From positions 1,984,001 through 2,048,000 of the forward strand of contig OZ244967.1 of the NCBI GenBank assembly GCA_965222695.1: a stretch of 64,000 bases of DNA, written 5' to 3'. The position numbers and the translations under genes were made by a program. The notes under the pieces were generated by a model. It was not told the origin of the DNA, did no database searches, and saw only the letters and a list, made by a program, of their open reading frames with translations. Origin of the DNA: UBA7957 sp965222695 (GTDB lineage: Bacteria; Pseudomonadota; Gammaproteobacteria; Granulosicoccales; Granulosicoccaceae). This document shows, piece by piece, positions 53,957 to 62,926 of the stretch; position 1 is the first letter of the stretch; each line of letters opens with the position of its first letter.

Positions 53957-56900
53957 ATGGTAAACGAGCATTTTCCCGACTTATTTCCTGCCGCCGGCGA
54001 TCAATTTGCCCGGTGGGGTCAGTTATACGGCAGTGCCCGGGCACTGGCCATTGCAGAATACGCTCAGCGCTGTTCGGAACTGGTAGTAGTGCTGGTGCCC
54101 GGCATGCAGGAACTGGTTCGGATCGAAGAAGAAATCCGGTTTTATGCCAACCCGGACTTGCCGATCACCAGCTTCGTCGACTGGGAAACCTTACCCTATG
54201 ATCTGATATCACCGCATCAGGATATAATTTCAGAGCGAATCCGCAGTCTTCACCGATTGCCTAAAACGCATCGCGGAATACTATTAGTCGCAGTAAGCGG
54301 TATATTGCAACGCCTGTGTCCGCGATCTTTTCTCGACCGACATTCCCTGGTGTTGAAACAAGGAGACCGATTCACCCTGGATGAGTTTCGAAGCCAACTG
54401 ATCGATGCCGGCTACAGGCACGTTTCGCAGGTCGAAGAACATGGCGAATTTGCGGTTCGAGGATCTTTGCTTGACCTGTTTCCCATGGCCAGCAAGCAGC
54501 CATTTCGGATCGATTTTTTCGACGATGAGATCGATACGATCAGGGTATTCGATTCGGAGACACAGCGTACAATCGAGAAACACACTCATATCGAGTTACT
54601 GCCGGCTCACGAATTTCCGCTCAATGAGGCAGGCATTAAAAAATTCCGGCAGAATTTCCGCAGTACTTTTGACGCTTCCAGCAAAAACAGTCCGTTATAT
54701 CGCTCGGTCAGCGATGGTCATGCACCAGCCGGAATCGAATATTACATGCCCTTATTTTTCGATGAGATGGCGGCTCTGTTTGATTATTTGCCAAAGGCCT
54801 GCCACTTCTTTCAATTGGAAGGAACCGCTGAAGCCATGGAAAACTTTTGGCAATCGGTGCAGGAGCGGTACGAGGAACGTCGCCATGATATCGAACGCCC
54901 CGTCCTAAATCCGCAGCAGCTTTACAATTCTCCACAGCAAACACAGCAGGAGCTGGATCGCCATCGCCTGATCCACCTGCAGGAATACAAGTTTGAAACC
55001 GGCGGCACCGGCTCGGATCGCTACAATTTTCCAAGCGGTTCCCCCGGAACTTATCCCATTAACGCCAGGGCGGAACAGCCGCTTCAATTGCTGCAATCGT
55101 TTCTGGCGTCATTCGATGGGCGTGTATTGATAGTCGCGGAGTCAGCAGGCCACAAGGAAGTCTTGCTGGACCAGCTATTGGGAAACAGAATTCAGCCGAC
55201 TCCGGTTGCCGACTGGCATGACTTTATGAATTCGAGCGCTCGCCTTGCGCTTACATTCGGTGCTATTGACCAGGGATTAATGGCGACGGAATCCGGCATC
55301 GCCTTGATCTGTGAACATCAACTGGGCGGCGGGCGCGTCCGTCAGCGGCAAAGACGCAGGATCACCCGGGATGCGGACAGCATTGTTGCCAATCTGACCG
55401 ATTTAACTATCGGTGATCCGGTGGTTCATATCGATCATGGCATCGGCCGTTATCAAGGATTGACGACTTTGGAGCTTGGGGGAATCAATACGGAATTTCT
55501 AACCATCACTTATGCCGGAGAAGACAAGCTTTATGTCCCGGTCGCCTCCCTGCATCTGATCAGCCGCTATACCGGAGCGGGTGAAGATGCTGCACCACTG
55601 CACCGGCTGGGCAGTGAACAATGGCAGAAAGCCAAGCGCCGGGCAGCAGAAAAAGCCCGTGACGTGGCGGCGGAGTTATTGGAAATTCATGCCCGGCGGG
55701 CCGCAAGGCAGGGCCACGCCTTCCCGTCCGACTCGCGCAACTATCGGGTATTCGCCGAGGCATTCGCGTTTGAAGAAACCCCTGACCAGCTCAATGCGAT
55801 TGAAGCGGTAATCGCAGATATGCAAGCCGTAACACCGATGGACAGAGTGATTTGCGGTGACGTGGGCTTCGGTAAAACCGAAGTTGCCATGCGAGCCGCT
55901 TTTGTCGCGGTGGATGGAGGAAAACAAGTCGCCGTATTGGTACCCACCACACTGCTTGCGGAACAACATTATCAGAACTTTCTCGACCGTTTTGCAGATT
56001 GGCCGGTCACTATAGAATCCCTCTCCCGGTTCCGTAGCGCCAAGGAACAAAAAACCGTGACGGATGGACTGACCGACGGAAAAGTCGATATCGTCATAGG
56101 GACTCATAAGCTACTGCAAAAAGGCATAAACTATAAAAATCTCGGGCTGGTGATCATCGATGAGGAACACCGTTTTGGCGTACGCCATAAAGAGCATATG
56201 AAGGCCTTGCGTTCCGAAGTCGATATTCTCACGCTAACCGCCACTCCGATTCCCAGAACGCTGAATATGGGCTTATCCGGTTTGCGCGATCTGTCCATTA
56301 TTGCCACCCCTCCCGCTCACCGGCATGCGATCAAAACCTTCGTCGGTCAGTGGTCCGATGTGCAGATCCGAGAAGCCTGTCAGCGCGAATTGACCCGCGG
56401 CGGGCAGGTTTATTTCCTCCACAACGAAGTCAAAACCATCGAACGCATTACCACGACGCTGCAGGAAATTGTGCCCGGTGCCAACATCCGCTACGCGCAC
56501 GGCCAGATGCGGGAAACCGAGCTGGAAGCGGTGATGCTGGATTTTTACCATCAAAGGTTTAATGTACTGGTAAGCACTACCATAATCGAAAGCGGCATAG
56601 ATATCCCGACCGCCAACACCATCATTATCAACCGAGCGGATAAGCTGGGCCTGGCACAGTTACATCAGTTGCGCGGCAGAGTTGGCCGCTCGCATCATCG
56701 CGCCTATGCCTATCTGCTGGCACCGCCTAAAGGTGCTATCACCGCCGACGCCGAAAAGCGCTTGAGTGCAATCGAATCGCTTGAGGACTTAGGCGTGGGA
56801 TTTACCCTGGCAACACACGATTTAGAAATTCGCGGTGCCGGTGAATTGCTCGGAGAAGGGCAAAGCGGTCAGATTCAACAGATCGGCTTTACACTGTATT

Positions 56901-57421
56901 CACAATTGCTTGAGCGTGCGGTCTCGGCACTTAAATCAGGTAAACTGCCGGAGCTGGACTCGCCACTTGCCGATTCAACCGAAGTGGATCTTGGTGTACC
57001 CGCGCTTTTACCGGATGACTATGTACCTGACGTGCATACGCGGCTGATTCTGTATAAACGCATTGCCAACGCAAAAAATGCTCAAGATATTCGGGAACTG
57101 AAGGTGGAATTAATCGACCGTTTCGGGCTACTCCCCGAAGCGACTAAAACACTGTTCGACGTCACCCAATGCAAACTGCGCTGTGTCGCTATGGGCATAA
57201 GGCGCATGGAAGTGAATGTCGCCGGTGGCCGGGTATTGTTTAACGATACGCCTAATATCGATACAATGAACCTGATTCACATGATTCAAACCCATCCACA
57301 AACCTATAAATTTGACGGTAAAAACACCTTGCGCTTCCGCGGAGAAATGCAAAATGCCGAATCCCGACTGACATTTATCGATTCAATGCTAACGACGCTG
57401 ACCAACTCAGAGGCTGCATAA
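53957..57421 (+). CDS. mfd: transcription-repair coupling factor
   Basis: A 1154-aa ATP-dependent translocase that removes stalled RNA polymerase and recruits UvrA. The UvrB-homology region lies in the first 350 residues, the RNA polymerase-interaction domain near 480-560 (DPVVHIDHGIGRYQGL). The helicase motor has Walker A GDVGFGKTEVAMRAAF, DEEH box VIIDEEHRFGVRHKE, TATPIPRTLNMG and the RGRVGRSHHRAYAYL motif. The C-terminal TRCF domain is present. It is full length and overlaps the start of the next gene by one base. Confidence 0.95.
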   Translation: MVNEHFPDLFPAAGDQFARWGQLYGSARALAIAEYAQRCSELVVVLVPGMQELVRIEEEIRFYANPDLPITSFVDWETLPYDLISPHQDIISERIRSLHRLPKTHRGILLVAVSGILQRLCPRSFLDRHSLVLKQGDRFTLDEFRSQLIDAGYRHVSQVEEHGEFAVRGSLLDLFPMASKQPFRIDFFDDEIDTIRVFDSETQRTIEKHTHIELLPAHEFPLNEAGIKKFRQNFRSTFDASSKNSPLYRSVSDGHAPAGIEYYMPLFFDEMAALFDYLPKACHFFQLEGTAEAMENFWQSVQERYEERRHDIERPVLNPQQLYNSPQQTQQELDRHRLIHLQEYKFETGGTGSDRYNFPSGSPGTYPINARAEQPLQLLQSFLASFDGRVLIVAESAGHKEVLLDQLLGNRIQPTPVADWHDFMNSSARLALTFGAIDQGLMATESGIALICEHQLGGGRVRQRQRRRITRDADSIVANLTDLTIGDPVVHIDHGIGRYQGLTTLELGGINTEFLTITYAGEDKLYVPVASLHLISRYTGAGEDAAPLHRLGSEQWQKAKRRAAEKARDVAAELLEIHARRAARQGHAFPSDSRNYRVFAEAFAFEETPDQLNAIEAVIADMQAVTPMDRVICGDVGFGKTEVAMRAAFVAVDGGKQVAVLVPTTLLAEQHYQNFLDRFADWPVTIESLSRFRSAKEQKTVTDGLTDGKVDIVIGTHKLLQKGINYKNLGLVIIDEEHRFGVRHKEHMKALRSEVDILTLTATPIPRTLNMGLSGLRDLSIIATPPAHRHAIKTFVGQWSDVQIREACQRELTRGGQVYFLHNEVKTIERITTTLQEIVPGANIRYAHGQMRETELEAVMLDFYHQRFNVLVSTTIIESGIDIPTANTIIINRADKLGLAQLHQLRGRVGRSHHRAYAYLLAPPKGAITADAEKRLSAIESLEDLGVGFTLATHDLEIRGAGELLGEGQSGQIQQIGFTLYSQLLERAVSALKSGKLPELDSPLADSTEVDLGVPALLPDDYVPDVHTRLILYKRIANAKNAQDIRELKVELIDRFGLLPEATKTLFDVTQCKLRCVAMGIRRMEVNVAGGRVLFNDTPNIDTMNLIHMIQTHPQTYKFDGKNTLRFRGEMQNAESRLTFIDSMLTTLTNSEAA

Positions 57422-58197
57422 TGCTTGAGAAAACTCTGAACATACCCTCTTTTGTCGCTTCCGCGAATGCGGGAATCCGTAACTATGCGAGGATTGCCGC
57501 CTCCCGCTTACCGGGGAAGAACAACTGTCTGCGACAGTTTAGTTTTAAAGCGTTTTTCCCGCGACCGGTGTTCTTATCCTTGGCATTGGGTATTGCAAAC
57601 CCGGCGGCCGCCAAAGACTATCGGGTTGATTTGCTGATTTTTGAAAACCTGACCTCCGTCACAGCTTCTGATTTTTCAAAAAGCTTGTATTATCCACTTA
57701 GCCGAAATGCGATCTCGCTCAGTGACAATCTGGCGACCAAATACGGCTTTCGAAAAACCCGGAAAAACCCGACCATGAACTCCGTCGCGGCGAGATTAGA
57801 CGCGTCCGAGCGGTATAACATCATTCAACACCTTTCCTGGCAGCAACCGGGCCTGGCCCCTAAACAGGCTCGAGCGGTAAAACTGAACTATGGGGAACAA
57901 GTGAGTCTCTATCTGCCCAACGACGCGGTCGCGGAAAACGGTCTACTCAAAGCGATAGAACCGGGAACGTCCGTCGATCCGGCCCTGGTGGAAAGTGTTG
58001 CATCCACACGTCTATCGGGCTCGGTGACGCTCTCCCTGGGCAAATATCTGCATCTGGATACCAACCTGGTGTTAATTAACCACAACGGTAGCGGCAGTAC
58101 GCGCATGCAACTCCACCGGCGCATGCGAAGCAAGGAAATTCACTACCTCGATAACCCCCTATTTGGCCTGATCGTACTGGTTGTACCCGTGGAGTAA
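57421..58197 (+). CDS. CsiV-family protein with an odd N-terminal extension
   Basis: A 258-aa protein. The C-terminal half carries the CsiV-type pattern: LDASERYNIIQHLSWQQPG, LSLGKYLHLDTNLVL, QLHRRMRSKEIHYLD and LFGLIVLVVPVE. In Vibrio, CsiV is a periplasmic partner of CRISP/ClpB-type chaperone transport; here the role is unknown. A signal-like hydrophobic segment (VFLSLALGIANPAAA) begins only at residue 50. The first 49 codons include a palindromic repeat (about 57465-57530) and read unlike a protein. TAATG coupling to mfd supports the ATG at 57421; a GTG at 57568 is the alternative start. Confidence 0.7.
   Translation: MLEKTLNIPSFVASANAGIRNYARIAASRLPGKNNCLRQFSFKAFFPRPVFLSLALGIANPAAAKDYRVDLLIFENLTSVTASDFSKSLYYPLSRNAISLSDNLATKYGFRKTRKNPTMNSVAARLDASERYNIIQHLSWQQPGLAPKQARAVKLNYGEQVSLYLPNDAVAENGLLKAIEPGTSVDPALVESVASTRLSGSVTLSLGKYLHLDTNLVLINHNGSGSTRMQLHRRMRSKEIHYLDNPLFGLIVLVVPVE
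57464..57482. repeat. TTCCGCGAATGCGGGAATCC palindromic repeat inside the csiV-like gene
   Basis: TTCCGCGAATGCGGGAA can fold as TTCCGC/GCGGGAA around GAAT and resembles the widespread CATTCCCGCGAATGCGGGAATCC extragenic repeat. It is positioned in the first 20 codons of the csiV-like frame. Confidence 0.55.
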
Positions 58198-58278
58198 TTC
58201 CAGGTTCAGCCAGGATTCAGTGGCTCCTGCGTAAACTCAGCCCCAACATCGAAACATAGCTGACGGCAGGAGATAATC

Positions 58279-58833
58279 ATGAAAAAAATACTGATTCCAC
58301 TGGCATTGGGATCCCTGTTACTTTCCGGCAGGCTGGTGGCCGCTGAATCCTTTATAGACTACGGTAGAGTCCTGCATGCCGATCCGGTATATAAAACGGT
58401 CAAGGTCTATAAACCTCATACCGAATGCAGGGTTGAACGCCGACACAAAAACCGGGATTCTCGCCGGGACCGCCATCGCCACAACAGCGCAGCGCCCCTG
58501 GCGGGAGCGATAATAGGAGGTGTTGTCGGCCATCAAATCGGACATGGCACAACCCGGGACATAGCCACTATTGCGGGCTCAATTGTCGGTGCTGCAGTCG
58601 CCAGCGAGCACAGTGAAAATCACTTCCGGCACGGACAGGCCGAAAACCGTCATCGTCACCGGCGGCACCGTGTCGAGCATTGTAAGTCTGTGGACAGGGT
58701 CCACAAAAAAAGAGTGCTCGACGGATACGATGTGACCTATCGCTATAAAGGCGAGATATTTCATACGTTTAGCAGCACCTATCCGGGCAAGCGGATTCGG
58801 CTGAAAGTGACCATCCGACCCCAGGTGCATTAG
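58279..58833 (+). CDS. exported glycine-zipper (17-kDa antigen-like) protein
   Basis: A 184-aa protein with a signal peptide ending near RLVAAES. The mature part is very basic (His/Arg-rich, for example RRHKNRDSRRDRHRHN). A glycine-zipper 2TM segment at about residues 73-112 reads AGAIIGGVVGHQIGHG and continues to IATIAGSIVGAAVASEH. The C terminus YDVTYRYKGEIFHTFSST resembles related outer-membrane proteins. Likely an envelope protein; function unknown. It has a GGAG ribosome site. Confidence 0.78.
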   Translation: MKKILIPLALGSLLLSGRLVAAESFIDYGRVLHADPVYKTVKVYKPHTECRVERRHKNRDSRRDRHRHNSAAPLAGAIIGGVVGHQIGHGTTRDIATIAGSIVGAAVASEHSENHFRHGQAENRHRHRRHRVEHCKSVDRVHKKRVLDGYDVTYRYKGEIFHTFSSTYPGKRIRLKVTIRPQVH

Positions 58834-58885
58834 GCGGATTTCACGGTGTGTGACGGCAATTCACTTGCCGGCTGACGCAAATTAG

Positions 58886-58914
58886 CTTAACTGTGACAGA
58901 GATCTTGCTACAAT
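58886..58914 (+). promoter_or_regulatory. possible promoter of the PepSY/two-component operon
   Basis: CTTAAC (58886-58891) and TACAAT (58909-58914) are 17 bp apart. The -10 is good, the -35 poor, which could suit an activator-dependent promoter. It lies 33 bp before the PepSY gene. Confidence 0.35.
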
Positions 58915-58946
58915 CTTTTACAACAGAGTCAAGGCCGTACAAGAAC

Positions 58947-59201
58947 ATGTCCCGATCATATTTTCCAGTTATCCGATTTATCGTTTCAGCATGGTTTGCC
59001 GCTTTGTTGTCTCTGCAACCCCTATACGCGGACGAAGGGGGCAAACTCAGCAAAAAAGAGGCTATACGGGAGGCTCAGAAACGCAACGGAGGCGGAAAGG
59101 TTCTCGGTATCACCGAGCGGGATAAGAACGGTAAACGCTCTTTTCAAGTAAAGCTAATTTCTGAGGGTAAAGTCCGGGTTTTCAATATCAACGAAGAATG
59201 A
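58947..59201 (+). CDS. small exported PepSY-domain protein
   Basis: An 84-aa protein with a signal peptide ending near LQPLYADEG and a single PepSY-type repeat (KLSKKEAIREAQKRNGGGKVLGITERD, ending in VKLISEGKVRVFNI). Start ATG 58947 gives a clean signal sequence; a GTG at 58893 would add an unlikely leader. It is 21 bp before the response regulator, an arrangement often seen with PhoPQ-like systems, where the PepSY protein may modulate the sensor in the periplasm. Confidence 0.82.
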   Translation: MSRSYFPVIRFIVSAWFAALLSLQPLYADEGGKLSKKEAIREAQKRNGGGKVLGITERDKNGKRSFQVKLISEGKVRVFNINEE

Positions 59202-59222
59202 CTCGACCTTGGGAGATAATTA

Positions 59223-59918
59223 ATGCGAGCACTGGTGATAGAAGACGAGAATGAGTTGAGATCTCAAATTGTCGACCGTTTACGTGAAGAAGGCTTTGCG
59301 ATAGACGAAGCAGCAGACGGCCGGGAAGGGCTTTATCTGGCCACGGAAATGCCGCTGGATATCGCCATTGTCGACCTTGGATTACCCCTGATCGACGGCG
59401 CCGAAATCATCAAGCAGACCCGCGCAAAGGAAAAAAACTATCCTATTTTAATATTGACCGCCCGTGATAGCTGGCAGGACAAGGTCGAGGGTCTGGAATC
59501 CGGGGCCGATGACTATTTAGCCAAGCCTTTTCACATGGAAGAACTCATGGCCCGGGTCCGCGCGTTGTTGCGCCGCAGTGGCGGTTGGTCGGAATCGGTT
59601 TTGCGTTTCGGCGAACTGGAAGTGGATACCCGCACCCAACAAGTCAGCCTGGCGGATCAGGCGATCGATCTGACCGCATTCGAGTACAAGGTGCTCGAAT
59701 ACCTGGCAATCAATGCCGGAGAAGTTATCTCAAAAAACGTCTTGCTCGATCATCTGTATGACGAGGACACTGACCGGGACCCGAACATTCTGGAAGTCTT
59801 TATCAAGCGGCTCAGAAATAAACTCGATCCGAACAAAACACTTAAACCCATAGAGACCTTGCGCGGCCGTGGTTACAGGCTTGCACTGCAACGCGGTGCG
59901 TCGGACGCGACGACATAG
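59223..59918 (+). CDS. OmpR/PhoP-family response regulator
   Basis: A 231-aa DNA-binding response regulator. The receiver domain has acidic residues EDEN at 7-10, the phosphorylation site D51 in VDLGLPLIDG and K101 in YLAKPFH. The C-terminal winged helix ends with TLRGRGYRLAL. The layout and partner kinase are like PhoP/PhoQ, but the signal is unknown. The ATG is preceded by GGGAGA. The kinase gene starts 8 bp downstream. Confidence 0.92.
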   Translation: MRALVIEDENELRSQIVDRLREEGFAIDEAADGREGLYLATEMPLDIAIVDLGLPLIDGAEIIKQTRAKEKNYPILILTARDSWQDKVEGLESGADDYLAKPFHMEELMARVRALLRRSGGWSESVLRFGELEVDTRTQQVSLADQAIDLTAFEYKVLEYLAINAGEVISKNVLLDHLYDEDTDRDPNILEVFIKRLRNKLDPNKTLKPIETLRGRGYRLALQRGASDATT

Positions 59919-59926
59919 TCCGCCAA

Positions 59927-61282
59927 ATGAATTCTATTTCCGCACGTCTCTTGCTGGCAACGGCACTAGTGCTGGCGTCCTTTGTCGCCCTAACCGCATT
60001 TTCACTGCAACATTCCGTTCATTCCCGAGCCGAGCATGCGCAACGCGACAGGATGGAAGGATTGATCTACGGCATTCTCGGAGCTGCGGATTTAAATTCC
60101 GAAGGGAAACTGATAATCAACGAATTCGGATTGCCTGACGGCCGGTTAAGGCGCCCTCAATCGGGTCTGTCCGCCCTCATTCTCGATGCGGACAACCAGG
60201 CGGTCTGGCGGTCGGAAAGCGAGCTTGAAATCACGCAGAATACACACCCGGTACTTATTGGTCAGTGGCGGTTCCGGCAGCAGATGAGTGAGTCGGAAAT
60301 TTCAAGTTTCAGTTTGAGGTTCGGATTCAGTTGGTCAAATCCGGACCAGAAGGAAAAACAATTCAATATCCTGTTACTCGCCGATGCCACGGAACACAAT
60401 GCGCAACTGGATATATTCGACCGTAATCTATGGACCAGCTTGTTGACCTCCGCCCTTTTGCTGCTGCTGTTGCAATTGTTTGTATTGATGTGGGGACTGA
60501 AACCACTGGGGAAAATGTCACGCGGCTTGCAGCGCATCCGCCAGGGCGTGGACAGCGAACTGGACACGCGGTTGCCGCACGAACTCAGGCCTATAGCCAA
60601 AAGCCTTAACCAGCTGCTGCACAGCGAGCGTAATCGGCGCGCCCGCTATAAAAATGTGATAGACGACCTGGCTCACAGTCTTAAGACGCCTTTGAGTGTG
60701 ATGCAGAATCTCGGTCAGGATAAGACCATTTGCGATTCAAACCGACAAACCATTGCCGACCAAAGCAGCCGCATGAAAGATATTATCACCTACCATATCA
60801 GGCGTGCTTCGGTATCGGGCTCCAGACCCTTAGGGTCAGCCGTGGAAATTGAGCCGCTGCTGCAAAGGCTTGCCGACAGCCTGCAAAAAGTTTACTCCGG
60901 CAAGACCATAAGCTTCGATTTCTCACCGGTCGAAAACTGTCGGATACGTATGGATGAGTCGGATATCATGGAGATCTTCGGCAATCTATTGGAAAATGCC
61001 TGTAAGTATGGCGCCAGTCAGATCAAGGTGTCTAAATCAATCAGCGAAGACGGAAAATCGCTGTCGTTAATGATCGACGATAACGGACCGGGATTTCCCG
61101 AGGATGTTACCGATGAATTGCTCGAACGCGGCAAGCGCGCAGACACCAGAGTTGACGGACAAGGATTGGGGCTGGCTGTGACCAGCGAGTTAATATCCGC
61201 CTATGGCGGCAGGTTACAGCTCGCCAGCAGCGAATTGCTGGGCGGTGCCAAAGTCCTGCTTCACTTTTCCGCTACGATGTAA
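59927..61282 (+). CDS. PhoQ-like sensor histidine kinase
   Basis: A 451-aa inner-membrane kinase: first helix near residues 6-26, a periplasmic sensor of about 140 residues, and a second helix (LWTSLLTSALLLLLLQLFVLMW, about 166-187). A HAMP-like segment is followed by the phosphorylated H250 in DDLAHSLKTPLS. The ATP domain has N box NLLENACKYGA, DDNGPGFP and GQGLGLAV. It pairs with the upstream regulator. Its last 22 bp overlap the convergent methyltransferase gene. Confidence 0.92.
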   Translation: MNSISARLLLATALVLASFVALTAFSLQHSVHSRAEHAQRDRMEGLIYGILGAADLNSEGKLIINEFGLPDGRLRRPQSGLSALILDADNQAVWRSESELEITQNTHPVLIGQWRFRQQMSESEISSFSLRFGFSWSNPDQKEKQFNILLLADATEHNAQLDIFDRNLWTSLLTSALLLLLLQLFVLMWGLKPLGKMSRGLQRIRQGVDSELDTRLPHELRPIAKSLNQLLHSERNRRARYKNVIDDLAHSLKTPLSVMQNLGQDKTICDSNRQTIADQSSRMKDIITYHIRRASVSGSRPLGSAVEIEPLLQRLADSLQKVYSGKTISFDFSPVENCRIRMDESDIMEIFGNLLENACKYGASQIKVSKSISEDGKSLSLMIDDNGPGFPEDVTDELLERGKRADTRVDGQGLGLAVTSELISAYGGRLQLASSELLGGAKVLLHFSATM

Positions 61283-62079
61283 CCCAGCCAGCAAGCGTAG
61301 TCTTCAGCCTCATCGGTTGCGATATATTCATCCAGCGCTTCGTCGGTTTCCTCGTCAAAGGCTTGAATATACAAGGTTGTTTTACTGAACCCGGCATCAA
61401 TCAGGATTTCTCGGATTTCCTTGGCTCCCCAGATCCGCCAGACATAGCTGAAGGCCTTTTTTATTTTCGATCCATCCTTGAATTTAAAGTGAATATAGCA
61501 TTTTTGTTCATTGGTCACCGCATTGAATTCAGCCTGGTCCCAGATGTAAACAAAGTCCCCGACTTCGCGTTTTTCCTTTTGCACCTGATAAGCTTCAAAG
61601 CCGCCGTAAGCATCGAGGAACAACAGGCCGTCACCCTTCAGATTTGCCCGGCAGCGGCTAAAATAATCCAGCATCACACGGCGCTCCTGAAAGCACCAGT
61701 AACTGAAATTAAATGCCTGGATAAAATCGACAGGATCGCTGTGCACATCGAGCACATCACCTTCAACCAACTCCACTCTGCCTTGCTGTTTTTGCGTCAA
61801 CTGCGGGATATTGTTCTCCCGGCTCCACTGTAAAACGTCCGGATCTATATCGACCGCTATGGCTGTGTGTTTTGATTTCTGTTTAACCCAGTAGGTCGAC
61901 GCCAGCGCCGTTCCGCAGAAATCCTCACGCATGGATTTCGGATAATAGCCGCGGATTTCGTGAAAGGTATTGCTGATGAACTCCAGCTCAAAATCGACAT
62001 TTTGAACCGATTCCTGATACAGCAGATGCTTGTCAACCTGATCGGCGATCCGGTTTTTCTTGCTTGTTTTCTTTTTCAA
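61261..62079 (-). CDS. class I SAM-dependent methyltransferase
   Basis: A 272-aa protein with a basic start (MKKKTSKKNRIADQVDKHLLYQESVQ). A Rossmann methyltransferase core contains MREDFCGTALASTYWV, the acidic AVDIDPDVLQWSRENN motif that binds the ribose of SAM, VELVEGDVLDVHS and FNFSYWCFQERR. The substrate is unknown. It precedes the ABC exporter genes on the same strand by position but lies downstream of them, 70 bp after the permease stop. Confidence 0.82.
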   Translation of the reverse strand: MKKKTSKKNRIADQVDKHLLYQESVQNVDFELEFISNTFHEIRGYYPKSMREDFCGTALASTYWVKQKSKHTAIAVDIDPDVLQWSRENNIPQLTQKQQGRVELVEGDVLDVHSDPVDFIQAFNFSYWCFQERRVMLDYFSRCRANLKGDGLLFLDAYGGFEAYQVQKEKREVGDFVYIWDQAEFNAVTNEQKCYIHFKFKDGSKIKKAFSYVWRIWGAKEIREILIDAGFSKTTLYIQAFDEETDEALDEYIATDEAEDYACWLGYIVAEK

Positions 62080-62149
62080 AGCCGCCCCGTATAGTGTCTT
62101 TCCGAGATTGCCGGAGTATCCTCAGGTCGCTTCCCGTGCCGTGCCTTGT

Positions 62150-62926
62150 CTATTCCTTTATTCCCACGCCTTTATTAAGCAAATTCAACGCCCAATACCC
62201 GAACAACCCGATAAATGTACATATTACCAGGTAGGCGAGATAGATATCGATATCGGAGCTGCCCAAAACCCCTTGCCGGAATCCATTGATCATATACAAC
62301 ACCGGATTCAGCAAAGATACATTTTGCCAAAAATCCGGTAACATCTTTATCGAATAGAAAATACCTCCCAGATAAGTCAAAGGTGTCAATACGAAACTCG
62401 GAATAATGGAGATATCGTCAAAGCTCCTGGCATATACCGCGTTAATAAACCCCGCGATTGAAAATAAAACCGCAGTCAAAAACATGATACTAAACGTCTG
62501 GAACAGACTGTGCACCTGCAGGCTTGTAAAAAGCAGCGACACAATCGCAACGACTATGCCCACGACAAAACCTCTGATGACACCCCCCGCGACATAACCT
62601 GCCAGAATAAAAATATTATGTACCGGAGAAATCAGCAGCTCCTCGATATTGCGTTGGAATTTTGTGCTGTAAAACGATGACACCACGTTCCCGTAAGAGT
62701 TGGTGATCACCGTCATCATAATAATACCCGGTACTATGTACTCTATATACCTGTGTCCGCTCATATCGGATATCTGCGAGCCGATCAGCGTACCGAAAAT
62801 CACCATGTACAGCAGTGAATTGATCGCCGGCGGTACTATAGTCTGCACCCAGATCCGGGTAAACCGGAAAACCTCTTTGACCACAATGGTCCAGAAAGCT
62901 ACCAGATTTTCTTTGAAATAAATCAA
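62150..62926 (-). CDS. yadH: ABC-2 type export permease, YadH family
   Basis: A 258-aa permease with about six helices. Marks are FTRIWVQTIVPPAINSLLYM, GHRYIEYIVPGIIMMTVITNSYGNVVSSFY and LTYLGGIFYSIKMLPDFWQ, the ABC-2 signature. Its start overlaps the ATPase stop by 4 bp. The substrate is unknown; YadGH-type exporters are widespread and uncharacterised. Confidence 0.88.
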   Translation of the reverse strand: MIYFKENLVAFWTIVVKEVFRFTRIWVQTIVPPAINSLLYMVIFGTLIGSQISDMSGHRYIEYIVPGIIMMTVITNSYGNVVSSFYSTKFQRNIEELLISPVHNIFILAGYVAGGVIRGFVVGIVVAIVSLLFTSLQVHSLFQTFSIMFLTAVLFSIAGFINAVYARSFDDISIIPSFVLTPLTYLGGIFYSIKMLPDFWQNVSLLNPVLYMINGFRQGVLGSSDIDIYLAYLVICTFIGLFGYWALNLLNKGVGIKE

